Shown: positions 25,101 to 33,951, counted from the stretch's first letter. The stretch is DNA of 47,917 nucleotides from an uncultured Porphyromonadaceae bacterium (GCA_900540205.1 UQER01000021.1:1-47917); one strand, 5' to 3'. Numbers and translations: made by a program. Notes: generated from the letters alone by a model not told the origin.

Positions 25101-25482
25101 CCACCACTTCGTTGTTGGCGAAACGGCGTGCGGTTTCGCGCATGGTGGCGAACACGATGGGCAGATGTTCGTTGAGCTGGTCCTCGAGAATGTCGAGTAT
25201 GTTCTTTTCATGCTTGTCGATCTCGTCCCACAGCGGCTGGCGCTGGTCGAAGGGGAGGTCCTCCACACGGGAGCGGATTTCGGCGGCCGAATCCTCGTCG
25301 GCTTTTATGGCATTGGCTATGTCGGCCCTGACCTGATTGATGTTGTCGCGGAGCTGATCGTTGGTGAGGTCGGTGAGCGTGGGACCGAGGGCGTTGATTT
25401 TGTCTACTATGGGCTTGATTTCCTTGAGGTCGCGTTGCGATTTATTCCCAAAGAGTTTGCCCAGAATTGATTGGAGTGACAT
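22102..25482 (-). CDS. secA: Preprotein translocase ATPase SecA
   Basis: A 1,126-residue motor of the Sec translocon that drives unfolded proteins through SecYEG. The Walker A motif is MATGEGKTL and the DEAD-like motif is DEVDSVLIDDARTPLI. The C-terminal helicase half carries TNMAGRGTDIKL and GRSGRQGDPGSS. The C-terminal tail ends with the zinc motif CPCGSGKKFKNCHGRGL, which binds SecB or phospholipid. It is longer than E. coli SecA (901), as is usual for Bacteroidetes, with an insertion in the nucleotide-binding region around residues 320-420 and a Pro/Gln-rich linker before the zinc tail. It lies within the envelope operon, 78 nt after the phosphatase-like gene. Confidence 0.98.
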   Translation of the reverse strand: MSLQSILGKLFGNKSQRDLKEIKPIVDKINALGPTLTDLTNDQLRDNINQVRADIANAIKADEDSAAEIRSRVEDLPFDQRQPLWDEIDKHEKNILDILEDQLNEHLPIVFATMRETARRFANNEVVEVTATDLDRELAAQGKEFVTIEGDKALWKNRWLAGGNEIVWDMVHYDVQLIGGVVLHQGKIAEMATGEGKTLVATLPVFLRSLSRKGVHVVTVNDYLSKRDSEWMGPLYMFHGSTVDCIDKHQPNTPQRRRAYECDITFGTNNEFGFDYLRDNMAMSPQDMVQRKHYYAIVDEVDSVLIDDARTPLIISGPVPKGDDQMFNEYKPNVEKVVQAQRRLVTQILAEAKQKIASEDKEVRKEGELLLFRAFKGLPKYGPLIKFLSEEGMKNALLKTEAYYLQDNSREMPVVTDPLYFVIDEKNRSVELTDKGFDVLTDRNQDPQFFVLPDIAAKLSDLEHITDLAERQQKKDEAMADYAVKSERVHTVTQLLKAYTLFEKDNEYVIDDNKIKIVDEQTGRIMEGRRYSDGLHQAIEAKEGVKVEAATQTFATITLQNYFRMYHKLAGMTGTAETEAGELWDIYKLDVVTIPTNRPVARIDMDDRVYKTKKEKYAAVIEEIVRLREAGRPVLVGTTSVEISELLKRMLDMRHIESQVLNAKLHQKEAQVVALAGRAGTVTIATNMAGRGTDIKLTPEVKEAGGLAIIGTERHESRRVDRQLRGRSGRQGDPGSSVFYVSFEDQLMRLFATDRVMKMLDTLGLKEGEMIESKMVTRAIENAQKRVEENNFGVRKRLLEYDDVMNKQRTYIYNRRHHALLGERIGIDIANMIYDLIENLVVNYDQATDYEELSLELMRVLTIEPPFTEKEFASLNREEKIDRLYAAANENLDRRSQRIIEIATPVIKEWVENRGATGNILVPMTDGKRVFNLRADINEAYNTGCKSIVKEWHKAILLVTIDELWKEHLRELDDLRQSVQNASYEQKDPLVIYKVESFHIFEAMLNNLNQKALAALMRGQIYIPRPQPQPMPSNVSVSGQGAPAPAPQAPAPEVRKAMPERPNDYSQYTASKEGLPGEDANRQAMANAGGGPRKVQPAKAAPKVGRNDPCPCGSGKKFKNCHGRGL

Positions 25483-25560
25483 TATAGGTGTATAATTCTG
25501 GTAATTGAATTTTCTTGTTTTTATTGTGGTGATGGAGAATGAGGCACCCGGGAAGCACTG

Positions 25561-27183
25561 TTACAGACGCAGCCCGGGAAGGGCGGCGCCGCTGGGAGCA
25601 CGTATGCGCAGGATTCCGGTCACAGTCGGAGCGAGTGCCCGTGCATCCACCGGGGTGGTGATGGTGACAGGCTGCAGCGACGGGGAGAGGATGAAGGCCG
25701 GAGACACCGAGGCTGCGGCACGCAGGGTGGTCTGCGGGCTGTCGAGCAGGCTGTCGTCGTCTGTCTCGTGCCATCCCGGCGCTATTGAAACAAACACGTC
25801 GCCCGCTGTGTTCACAAGCGTGTTGCGCCGCATGGCGTCCGGACGCTCAGTGGCACGGCGGTCGAGCACGTCGTCGATTGTCCAGGCGTTGGTCACGCCG
25901 CTCATGCGGGTAAGGAAACGGGCTGATTCATCGCGCATGGCGCGCAGGTCCTTGCCGCGTTCCTTTATGAGGTTATGGTTGAGAAAGAGTTGTCCGTTAT
26001 GATACCCCGATACCCATTCGCCGTTGCCATGGATGGCCATGAGGTACATGTTGAGCAGCGACACGGCCTTCCGCGAGGAAAATTCGCCGAACGGGGTTCC
26101 CCATTTGTCGTCGTCGCGGCGGCTGCGGTTGGTGGGTGGTGTTCCGGCCAGGAATACCATTGTGCGGTCCATTCCGGGACCGTTGGTGTCGATGGCCTTG
26201 AAGAGCTGTGCCAGGTCGCGGTCCAGACGCAGGTAAGCGTCCATCATTTCCGGCCTGTTGTCCGCCTCGCGGCCATAGATATAGGGCTGCAGCGAGTAGC
26301 CGATGTTGAGCATATCGATGCTCTGGCGTTTGCCTAACTGCAGGATGCCTATGTAGTCAGTGGCCATGCCGGTTATGTCGGTGTTGACGGACGGCGAGTT
26401 CTTGTAGGCGATGAAACGGTTGGTGTTCTGCCGGGGGAATGTGTGGCGGAACGGATAGAGTTTCTTGTATTCCGGAAGGTCGGGGAGCTTGTCGAGCGAC
26501 ACCAGCGGCGTCCATTGCAGGGTGTCGAGGCGGTACTCGTTGGGCTGCCGGCGGTTGCGGTCCTGCGCAGGCGAGGGGAGGTCCTTATAATAGGTTGTTG
26601 TGGCCCATTTGCCCGTCTGGTCGTTGATCCAGAATGCGCTGTTGCCTGCATGTCCGCCCAGGATTATGGCCTGCGGGGCATCCGGGGCTATGGCGTAGAC
26701 ATAGCCCAGTCCTCCGGCATCGATCCGCAGCTCATCGGCGATGGTCGAGGCAGTGAGCCCTTTGGGCGACAGGGTCTCGTCCGTGTAGTTGCCTATTGTT
26801 TCGGTGTCAAGCAGGATGGAGGCCACGCGGCGGTCGGTGGGGTTGTAGACCTCCTTGGCCGGAATGCCGTTGACCGAAGGAGATGTACCCGTCATCACCA
26901 TGGCAGTGGCGGCGGCACCGTCGAGCGGTGTGCCGTAGTCAAGGTCGGTGATAAACACTCCCTGGTCCAGCAGGCGGCGGAATCCTCCGTCGGCAAACTG
27001 GGCGCGGAGCAGGTTGAGGTAATCTACCGTCAGCCCCTCCACAACTATCCCCACAACCAGTGCCGGACGTTGCCGGGGCGCCTGCGCACCCTGGTGGGGT
27101 GCAGTCTGCCCTGTCACGCCGATAGTGGTGAACGCTGCCACGAGCAGCGCTGCCACAGAGGTTGTGAGTTGTTTTCTTTTCAT
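25561..27183 (-). CDS. Alkaline-phosphatase-superfamily protein lacking the usual active site
   Basis: A 540-residue exported protein (signal peptide about 1-26) with the overall frame of PafA-type phosphatases: LVVGIVVEGLTVDYL, GGFRRLLDQGVFI, TGTSPSVNGI, AYLRLDRDLAQLF and FLNHNLIKERG. By my by-eye alignment the functional residues are changed. The first metal Asp of VDQ is E49. The Thr-x-x-Gly-His nucleophile segment is GTPLDGAAATA (84-94). The Asp/His pair of 'TDYxGHxYG' is GYSLQPYIYG (295-304). The Asp-His of 'TADHG' is LAGTPP (345-350). It is probably a pseudoenzyme with a binding or structural role. It follows the DUF4105 gene by 7 nt and precedes secA. Confidence 0.8.
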   Translation of the reverse strand: MKRKQLTTSVAALLVAAFTTIGVTGQTAPHQGAQAPRQRPALVVGIVVEGLTVDYLNLLRAQFADGGFRRLLDQGVFITDLDYGTPLDGAAATAMVMTGTSPSVNGIPAKEVYNPTDRRVASILLDTETIGNYTDETLSPKGLTASTIADELRIDAGGLGYVYAIAPDAPQAIILGGHAGNSAFWINDQTGKWATTTYYKDLPSPAQDRNRRQPNEYRLDTLQWTPLVSLDKLPDLPEYKKLYPFRHTFPRQNTNRFIAYKNSPSVNTDITGMATDYIGILQLGKRQSIDMLNIGYSLQPYIYGREADNRPEMMDAYLRLDRDLAQLFKAIDTNGPGMDRTMVFLAGTPPTNRSRRDDDKWGTPFGEFSSRKAVSLLNMYLMAIHGNGEWVSGYHNGQLFLNHNLIKERGKDLRAMRDESARFLTRMSGVTNAWTIDDVLDRRATERPDAMRRNTLVNTAGDVFVSIAPGWHETDDDSLLDSPQTTLRAAASVSPAFILSPSLQPVTITTPVDARALAPTVTGILRIRAPSGAALPGLRL

Positions 27184-27190
27184 TATAGTT

Positions 27191-28414
27191 TTATGGTCGG
27201 TTTGTCAGAATGTGATGAATGCTGTGCTTTTTATATATGTACATATATGTGGCCGAGCGCATCATATCACACAAAACAAGCAAAGGGAAAGCCGTGTTTA
27301 GGGCTTGCCCGAAAAAGTGGCTGCCGGCCAAAAGCACAGTCAGCGCCGCAAAGTTACAAATTTGGTAGCAATAAACCGCGCGTCGGCATTTTTTTATCCA
27401 GATGCCGACGGCAGGAATGATGCACAGGGGATTGAGCCAGAGATATAGCCAGTTGGGCGATGTTGCCTCATGCTCCGATACGAAAATCAGGAACGTGAGT
27501 ACGCATCCGGCAAGGAAGAAAGCGGAATAAAGCACACTGTCGAACCACCGCGAGAGGCTGTGGGCGCGGATGTCGCGGATACTCAGCAGTGCTGTCACCA
27601 CCAGCAGCATTACGGCCATTCCCATTGGTGACAACGGCCAGGGCGTGGGCTTGTCGGCGGTTCCTTCGGGAGCACCGTCAACCAGAATTGATGTGGACGA
27701 CACCACCGGCCGCGGTGTTTCTCCGGCCGATGAGGGGATAAATACGGCGCTGCTCAGCTTCTGCTGGAGGTCGACGGGGGCGAATGTCTGTTCGCGCGAC
27801 GTGATGGGGTGGTCTATGCCGGAGCCCAGTGCGAGGTCTATGCCGAACTGATACCACGGATAGGCGCCATGGTAGCGCGTCATGTCCCGGCGGAATGTGG
27901 ATTCGGGGGCGTCGGGCAGCTGGATGGAGGTGCCTGCGGCTGCTTCTATCAGTGCCAGCGGGCGGGTGGCGCAGTTGTCCTTTACGTAATTATAACGGTA
28001 CGTGCGGTTCTCGGGACGCAGATTTTCGGCCACAAGCTCCTTCAGCCGTTGGGCCTGCATGGGGGAGAGGTCGATGACCTGCTCGGTGACGCACCGGTGC
28101 TCGCGGCTGTATTCCTCCACGAACAGTTCGGTGGGATAGGCCACGGCCATGTAGTCGGTGGCGCCTTTGACGAATCTGTATACAAAGTTGGGGGTGGTGA
28201 AATCGAACACGCCCCAGTTCACCACAATGTCATAGTCATTCTGTGTGATGGAATCCGGCGTTTCAATCAGCCGGAGAGCAGTGTGCCCCTCGAGCTGGTA
28301 CACCTCCCGTCCGGGGGCGCAGGTGAGCAGGCTCACGCGCAGGGCTGCCGTCGACTCGGCGGCGAAGCCAAGGGGAAGCAGGCATGCAAGCAGCAGGCGG
28401 ACAAAGTGGTTCAT
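27191..28414 (-). CDS. DUF4105 (Lnb N-terminal domain-like) membrane protein
   Basis: A 407-residue protein: a signal peptide (about 1-24), a periplasmic DUF4105 domain (about 25-260) and four or five C-terminal membrane helices (about 275-395). H44 in QLEGHTALRL and C148 in YNYVKDNCATRP are the likely catalytic pair of this papain/NlpC-like fold. Pfam labels the family the Lnb N-terminal periplasmic domain, after a proposed lipoprotein N-acyltransferase of Bacteroides (recalled, not checked). A role in lipoprotein maturation is therefore possible and would fit the envelope operon. It is separated by only 6 nt from murF-alr and by 7 nt from the next gene, so co-translation is likely. Confidence 0.82.
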   Translation of the reverse strand: MNHFVRLLLACLLPLGFAAESTAALRVSLLTCAPGREVYQLEGHTALRLIETPDSITQNDYDIVVNWGVFDFTTPNFVYRFVKGATDYMAVAYPTELFVEEYSREHRCVTEQVIDLSPMQAQRLKELVAENLRPENRTYRYNYVKDNCATRPLALIEAAAGTSIQLPDAPESTFRRDMTRYHGAYPWYQFGIDLALGSGIDHPITSREQTFAPVDLQQKLSSAVFIPSSAGETPRPVVSSTSILVDGAPEGTADKPTPWPLSPMGMAVMLLVVTALLSIRDIRAHSLSRWFDSVLYSAFFLAGCVLTFLIFVSEHEATSPNWLYLWLNPLCIIPAVGIWIKKCRRAVYCYQICNFAALTVLLAGSHFFGQALNTAFPLLVLCDMMRSATYMYIYKKHSIHHILTNRP

Positions 28415-28420
28415 CGTCGG

Positions 28421-30856
28421 TTATTCTGAATAGTAAGTGCGGCGTACGCGCGGGCTTACCGAGGTTAGAATTTCGTAGGGGATGGTGCCGAGTGCGTCGG
28501 ACAGCAGGGAGGCAGGATTCTCTTCGCCGAAAATCACTACGCTGTCGCCCACATGTGCATCGGCATCGGTCACGTCGAGCATGAGGATGTCCATGCAGAT
28601 GTTGCCCACGGTGGGGCACTTCACACCGTTTACAAGGAAGCTGACGTTGCCGCAGCCCATGTGACGGTCAATGCCGTCGGCATACCCGATGGGAACGGTG
28701 GCTATTACGCTGCGGCGTTTCAGCACACCGCGCTGCCCGTAGCCTATGGTTGTGCCGGCTTCCCATGTTTTCAACGCGATTATGGGTGAGCGGAGGGTGG
28801 ATACCGGACGTAGCTGAGCTTCCGAACCGTCGTTAAGCACCGGTACGCCGTAAAGCCCTATCCCCAGGCGCACCATGTCGTACTGATACTCGGGGAAGCG
28901 GATCATCCCCGCCGTGTTGAGTATGTGGCGCTTGATTTTGTGTGGGAAGGCATCGGTTATGGCGCGTGAGCACCGTTCGAAAAGGTTGAGCTGGTGCATG
29001 GTGTAGTCGTCTTTATCGAAACAGTCGGCTGTGGCAAGATGTGAGAACACCGAGCTTACCTCCACTTCGTTCTGGCTTCGGAGCAGCTCGATGAGGCGGG
29101 GAAGGTCGGACTCCAGGAATCCCAGACGGTGCATGCCCGTGTCGAGCTTGATGTGGATGGGATAACGGGTAATGCCGAGCTTGCGGGCCTCGGCGATGAT
29201 TTCCTCAAGAATGTCGAAGCCGAATATCTCCGGTTCGAGGCGGTTCTGGAACAGCAGGGGATAGTTGAGCACCTTGGGATTCAGCACCATTATGGGCATC
29301 GTGATTCCGGCGTTGCGCAAGTCTATGCCTTCATCGAGCACTGCCACGGCAAGATATGCCGCACCTCGGCTCTGCAGGGTTTTGGCCAGTTCGTACGACC
29401 CTGCACCGTAGCCCGAGGCTTTCACCATGGCCACCATGCCGGTGGTGGGCTTGAGTTTGGAGCGGTAGAAGTTGAAATTGCTGACCATGGCATCGAGGTT
29501 CACTTCAAGCACGGTTTCGTGTGTGCGTGCCTCAAGACGGTGAACCAGACGGTCCATGCCGGAGTCGGGGTTGCCTTTTATCAGGATGGCCTCGTTGCTG
29601 AAATCGGAGGGGGAGAGAGCGGTCAGTGCGCTGTCCATGTCGGGATAGCAGCGTGTGCCTTCCGGCAGGACGTCGCGGAAGGCCGAAATCTCTTTCCCGA
29701 TACCGATGAGGCGGGTGATGTGGCGCGCTTTGCAAAGCCGTGCGAGTGCCGCATAAGCTTCGGCGGCATCATTGCCGGTGTGGTCAAGGTCGGCGAGGAT
29801 GAGTGTGAGCGAGTGGCGTTCGGTGGCATGCAGCGACAGGAAATCGATGGCAGGGGCGAGCGAATGGAGGTCGCAGGTGTAGTCATCGGCCACGATGATG
29901 CAGTTGTTCACCCCGTCGGTCACGTTCAGGCGTGTCCGCATGGGGCGGATGGTGGCCGCTGTGGCTGCTGCCGATGGTATATCAATACCTGATGCCGCGA
30001 TGGTGGCCAGACATGTGTGCAGGTTGCGCACTTGCCATGGCTTGGTGAGATTCGGGTTGTCGATGTCCGGATGTGCATCCGAGGCGTTGACCAGACGGAC
30101 GTCATGACGCAGACGTCCTTCGGCACGTGCCTCCCTTACGGCCTGTTCTATTTCGGGGTCGTCGGCGGGATATACAAGTGTGGCAGCGTTGCGTGCCAGC
30201 AGCAGTTTTTCCGCGATTTTTTCCTGACGGGAGGTGAACCCTTCGTCGTGCGGTTCGCTAATGTCCGTAAGAACAACTATGTCCGGTCGTATGATGCTCT
30301 CAAGGAGCGCCATTTCGCCGGGACGCGAAATCCCGGCCTCTATCAACGCTACATTGGCGTCGGGGGCGGTCTGCCATAGCGAAAGAGGCACGCCAAGCGA
30401 GGAATTGTAGCTGCGCGGTGAGCGCTCAACGGCTACTTCCGGTTTGAACAGCCTGTAGAGCCACTCCTTCACCATGGTTTTCCCTTTTGAGCCGGTTATC
30501 CCTATCATAAGGCCGTTGAAACGGGCGCGGAGGGCTGCCGCGATGGCTGCCAGCGTGGCAGCCGGTGAGGCGGCGTGCAGGAAAGTGGCTTCGGGATAGA
30601 GATGCGCGTCGGCGAAATTGTTGTCGACAACGAAGGCGCGCACGCCCTTGGCGTAAAGTGCGGGGATATATAGGTGTCCGTCGCCGCTGTGCGTGCGCAG
30701 CGCGAAGAACATTGTGGTGTCGGGTTCGGTGAGGCTGCGGCTGTCGATGAGCAGATGTGCCACCGCGTTACGGCTGCTGCCCGGTGTTACATGCAGACCG
30801 AGCTTTTCGGCCGCCGGCTGCAGGGCCTCGATTATTTCGGTAACGGTATATTTCAT
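28421..30856 (-). CDS. murF-alr: Bifunctional MurF ligase / alanine racemase
   Basis: An 811-residue fusion. Residues about 1-445 are MurF, which adds D-Ala-D-Ala to UDP-MurNAc-tripeptide; the ATP loop is GITGSKGKT (119-127). Residues about 446-811 are a PLP-dependent alanine racemase with the lysine K479 in MVKASGYGAG and the TIGYGQRG and GNICMDILMLDVTD motifs. The fusion supplies D-Ala and uses it in the same peptidoglycan step, and is a known Bacteroidetes arrangement. Two MurF motifs deserve a check, because the ligase half looks more divergent than the racemase half; a separate full-length MurF may exist elsewhere. Gaps of 5-6 nt to both neighbours show tight coupling. Confidence 0.93.
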   Translation of the reverse strand: MKYTVTEIIEALQPAAEKLGLHVTPGSSRNAVAHLLIDSRSLTEPDTTMFFALRTHSGDGHLYIPALYAKGVRAFVVDNNFADAHLYPEATFLHAASPAATLAAIAAALRARFNGLMIGITGSKGKTMVKEWLYRLFKPEVAVERSPRSYNSSLGVPLSLWQTAPDANVALIEAGISRPGEMALLESIIRPDIVVLTDISEPHDEGFTSRQEKIAEKLLLARNAATLVYPADDPEIEQAVREARAEGRLRHDVRLVNASDAHPDIDNPNLTKPWQVRNLHTCLATIAASGIDIPSAAATAATIRPMRTRLNVTDGVNNCIIVADDYTCDLHSLAPAIDFLSLHATERHSLTLILADLDHTGNDAAEAYAALARLCKARHITRLIGIGKEISAFRDVLPEGTRCYPDMDSALTALSPSDFSNEAILIKGNPDSGMDRLVHRLEARTHETVLEVNLDAMVSNFNFYRSKLKPTTGMVAMVKASGYGAGSYELAKTLQSRGAAYLAVAVLDEGIDLRNAGITMPIMVLNPKVLNYPLLFQNRLEPEIFGFDILEEIIAEARKLGITRYPIHIKLDTGMHRLGFLESDLPRLIELLRSQNEVEVSSVFSHLATADCFDKDDYTMHQLNLFERCSRAITDAFPHKIKRHILNTAGMIRFPEYQYDMVRLGIGLYGVPVLNDGSEAQLRPVSTLRSPIIALKTWEAGTTIGYGQRGVLKRRSVIATVPIGYADGIDRHMGCGNVSFLVNGVKCPTVGNICMDILMLDVTDADAHVGDSVVIFGEENPASLLSDALGTIPYEILTSVSPRVRRTYYSE

Positions 30857-30861
30857 TGCTT

Positions 30862-31848
30862 CTATTGGAAAATCGGATTGCCGGATGTCATGCGGTTCAT
30901 GGCCTCCGTAAGTTCGGGATGTTTTTCTGTGAGTTCTTCGGCCAGACCGATGGTGTCTTGTGCGAAACGTGCATATTCGTCTGAACAGTCACCGGCCATC
31001 GGGCGATGTGCCAGACGTCGGTAAAGGCGCAGGCAACTTTCCGCCAGGGCGCGTGTGCCGGGGGAGAAATAGGTGTGGGAGAAACGACCGAAAATATGGT
31101 CAGCGGCCGTTTCGGAGGGGTGAATCATGTCGGCGGCATAAAAGCGGTAGTCGCGCAGTTCGTCGTTCATGATTTCGTAGGCCGGGAAATAATGTGCGCC
31201 GGTGGCCGCGCATATCTCCTCTGTGGCCAGCAGCAGCCGTGCCTTGCTAAGTTTGTCGGCATGGAATCCGTAGGCTTTGTGGCGAATGGGACTTACGGTG
31301 AATATTACCATCAGTCCGGGCGACATGGCCTGCAGCCTCTTGACGAGCGCCGTGAAGCGTGCTGCAATCGCCTCGACCGTGATGTCGGTCTCTGAAAATT
31401 CGGATGGAGGGAGCTTGTGGCAGTTGCCGGCCACTCGTCCGGTGGCCTTATGAACGAAAGCATGCGCCGAGCCGAACGTTATCATCAGCACTTTGAGTGA
31501 TGGCAAGGCATCGTGGAGTGCCGTGACAGCACTGTTCATCCCTTCGAGGGCTTCGGCGCAATCGGTGCGAGAGAACGCCGAGTGGAAATCGAGACAGTGC
31601 CACATCCCGCGGGCCTGGAAGAGGTCGGCAGTGGTGTATGAATAGCCATTGATGGCGCGTTCCAGGGCATCGGCGATGGATAGCGGGTTATAGAGGGTGC
31701 CGAGAGGGTTGACCTGAACGTTGAACAGCCGTTGACGCAGCCTGTCGCCGACGGCATCGGAAAAGCAGGAGCCGATGGTGACAACAGGCATGCCGTGCGC
31801 TATCTTGTCAGGCGATTCCGGAATCTTTACTTCTGTCGACCATTCCAT
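30862..31848 (-). CDS. GSCFA domain protein
   Basis: A 328-residue protein of the GSCFA family, named for the motif seen here as TIGSCFSDAVGDRL near the N-terminus. The rest has an SGNH-hydrolase-like layout: MITFGSAHAFV, VIFTVSPIRHKAYGF and DMIHPSETAADHIF (a late Asp-x-x-His pair), suggesting an esterase or acyl-modifying enzyme. No signal peptide is visible, so it is probably cytoplasmic. In Bacteroidetes this family is commonly found beside alr-type genes (recalled). It sits 5 nt before murF-alr and 16 nt after the PorE-like gene. The substrate is unknown. Confidence 0.88.
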   Translation of the reverse strand: MEWSTEVKIPESPDKIAHGMPVVTIGSCFSDAVGDRLRQRLFNVQVNPLGTLYNPLSIADALERAINGYSYTTADLFQARGMWHCLDFHSAFSRTDCAEALEGMNSAVTALHDALPSLKVLMITFGSAHAFVHKATGRVAGNCHKLPPSEFSETDITVEAIAARFTALVKRLQAMSPGLMVIFTVSPIRHKAYGFHADKLSKARLLLATEEICAATGAHYFPAYEIMNDELRDYRFYAADMIHPSETAADHIFGRFSHTYFSPGTRALAESCLRLYRRLAHRPMAGDCSDEYARFAQDTIGLAEELTEKHPELTEAMNRMTSGNPIFQ

Positions 31849-31864
31849 GTGCGGTTGCGTTTGG

Positions 31865-33850
31865 TTAGAACATCCGGTAGTTGATTGACAGCACCTGGAA
31901 CTCGGTGCGGCGGTTTATCTGGTCGGCTGCATCCTGGTCCTCTTCCGAAAGAGCCTCGATATATTCAGGGGTGAGCACGTCGCCTTCCTCGAATTGCGGG
32001 TAGAGGCGTGCCAGTTTCTTGGTGATGGTTTTCGGGCGGCTCTCGCCGTATCCCTGGCTCTGCAGGCGGTCGGGCTTGATGCCAACGGAAATCAGATAGT
32101 CGATCACGGATTTGGCGCGACGGCCGGAGAGGTTGATGTTATATTCGTCGGATCCGTGGCGGTCGGTGTGCGAGGCCATTTCGATTGTGACGTTGGGATT
32201 GTCGCGCAGCACCTGGGCCAGTTCGTCGAGGGCTGCCTGCGATTCGGGGCGCAGCGTGGCCTTGTCGAAATCATAGAAAATATTGTCCACAACCACCGGC
32301 TTGTTGATCGAGGCCAGAATGAAGTCTACACCGTACTCGGCGTCCTCCTCGGCTGTGTCGGAGGTGAATTCCTGCTTTGCGTTCAGATAGCCTTTTGCCC
32401 CGGCCAGCATCACGTAGTTGATGCCGCGCTGCAGCGGGAACCGGAACGAGCCGTCAGGCTTGGCCACGGCTTTCTGGTTCGAGCCGTCGTTGCCCACGAT
32501 GCGGATAACGGCGTTGGGCACCGGTTCCTCATCCTTGTCGAGCACCCATCCTGAAATCCATATCTGGAGGTCGGGCAGCTCGAACGAATATATGTGGTCG
32601 TATCCGCGGCCGTCGGTGCGGTTGGAACTGAAGAATCCGCGTTCGCCGTTGCCGAACGTTATGCCGAAATCATCGGCGCTCGAGTTGACGGGCTTGCCCA
32701 TGTTCTCCACTTTCCATCCACCCGATTTGCTCAGTGTGGCCTTGAAGATGTCGAGGCCGCCGTAGCCGGGGTGGCCGTCGGAGGCGAAGTAGAGGATGGA
32801 GTCGGTGCGTACGAAGGGGAACATCTCGTCGCCGGGGGTGTTGATGAATTCGCCCATGTTCTCGAGTGTGCCCACCCGTTCGCGCAGGTTGATGCGCCAT
32901 ATGTCCTTGCCTCCGGAGCCTCCGGGCATGTCGGATGTGAAGTAAAGCCAGTTGCCGTCGGGTGAGACCGCCGGATGTCCGTAGCTTGAGATTGTGTCGG
33001 CGGTTATCTCGAATTTCACCGGGGCGCTCCAGCTTGCGTCGGAACGCTGAGAGGTATAGATCTCAACTCCGGTGTTGGCGTTGGGTTCGCGACGGGCGCG
33101 GGTAAGATACATGGTGGAGCCATCGGGGGTGAAGCTTATGATGCCTTCGTCGAATTCCGTGTTCAGCTCGCCTTCCACTGCTTCCGGGCGCTGCCATTCA
33201 CCTTTCTCGTTCTTTTTGGCCATCCAGATGTCGCCCTTTTTCATGCCGGTGATTTCGCTTTTCTTGTCGCCGGTCACCTTTTCGTTGGTTGTGGTGAAAT
33301 AGAGCACGTCGGCCTGCTGCGGGTCGATGAACATGGGGGCGAAGTCGGCACGACGCGAGTTGAAGAGCTTGGCATTCTTAACCACATAGCGTGTGGTCTG
33401 GTTCTTGCCGGCGAGTGCCATGCGGCAACCGGCAATGCCGTTCTGGGCTTCGGCCGACTGAGGCACTTTCTCCAGAAATTCGGCGTAGGACTTTTCAGCT
33501 TCGGCATATTTCCCCTCGGCCTGGAGCGCCTGACCACGGTAAAGGAGCGCCATGGAATCGGGGTAGCCGTAGCGCAGGGCGTTGGTGTAGGCCGATGCCG
33601 CGCGCGAACTCATGCCGAGCTTGGTGTAGCAAAGCCCCATGCGGTAGGCCACTTCGCCTCGCTGCGGGCGTTGCTCTCGTTTCGTGAGCTTGTTATAGAC
33701 CTTGCGGTAGGTTTTCTGCGCCTCGAAGTATTCGCCGCGTTCATACTGCTCGTTGGCCACCGACAGTTTGGCTCCACGGCAACTGCCGAGCAGCAACAGG
33801 ATTGCCACCGAGACAAGAATCCATAATGCTTGTTTTCCTGAATTCATCAT
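31865..33850 (-). CDS. PorE-like OmpA-family lipoprotein (TPR, PD40, CRD, OmpA)
   Basis: A 661-residue outer-membrane lipoprotein. A signal peptide ends in the lipobox LLGSC (Cys24). TPR-like helices (about 30-120) are followed by a PD40 beta-propeller (about 165-430: SFTPDGSTMYLTRARR, AVSPDGNWLYFTSDMPGG), a carboxypeptidase-regulatory-like beta domain (about 435-525) and a C-terminal OmpA peptidoglycan-binding domain (about 535-650: FYDFDKATLRPESQ, ASHTDRHGSDEYNINLSGRR). This order matches PorE of the type IX secretion system, although similar proteins exist without T9SS. The reading frame extends to 33919, but the signal peptide defines the start at 33850 or 33847. It is the first gene of the envelope operon. 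Confidence 0.85.
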   Translation of the reverse strand: MMNSGKQALWILVSVAILLLLGSCRGAKLSVANEQYERGEYFEAQKTYRKVYNKLTKREQRPQRGEVAYRMGLCYTKLGMSSRAASAYTNALRYGYPDSMALLYRGQALQAEGKYAEAEKSYAEFLEKVPQSAEAQNGIAGCRMALAGKNQTTRYVVKNAKLFNSRRADFAPMFIDPQQADVLYFTTTNEKVTGDKKSEITGMKKGDIWMAKKNEKGEWQRPEAVEGELNTEFDEGIISFTPDGSTMYLTRARREPNANTGVEIYTSQRSDASWSAPVKFEITADTISSYGHPAVSPDGNWLYFTSDMPGGSGGKDIWRINLRERVGTLENMGEFINTPGDEMFPFVRTDSILYFASDGHPGYGGLDIFKATLSKSGGWKVENMGKPVNSSADDFGITFGNGERGFFSSNRTDGRGYDHIYSFELPDLQIWISGWVLDKDEEPVPNAVIRIVGNDGSNQKAVAKPDGSFRFPLQRGINYVMLAGAKGYLNAKQEFTSDTAEEDAEYGVDFILASINKPVVVDNIFYDFDKATLRPESQAALDELAQVLRDNPNVTIEMASHTDRHGSDEYNINLSGRRAKSVIDYLISVGIKPDRLQSQGYGESRPKTITKKLARLYPQFEEGDVLTPEYIEALSEEDQDAADQINRRTEFQVLSINYRMF

Positions 33851-33951
33851 AACGTTAAAACGCACGCACACGCGCAATAATTGTGCGAAGTTACAAAATC
33901 CTTTCCACACTTTCGGCATCCGTGATGCTGCGGGCCGCTTTTTGCCGGAGA

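Noticed and set aside
23338..25470. 710-codon plus-strand frame opposite secA
   Set aside because: Shadow frame caused by codon bias; secA on the other strand is unmistakable.
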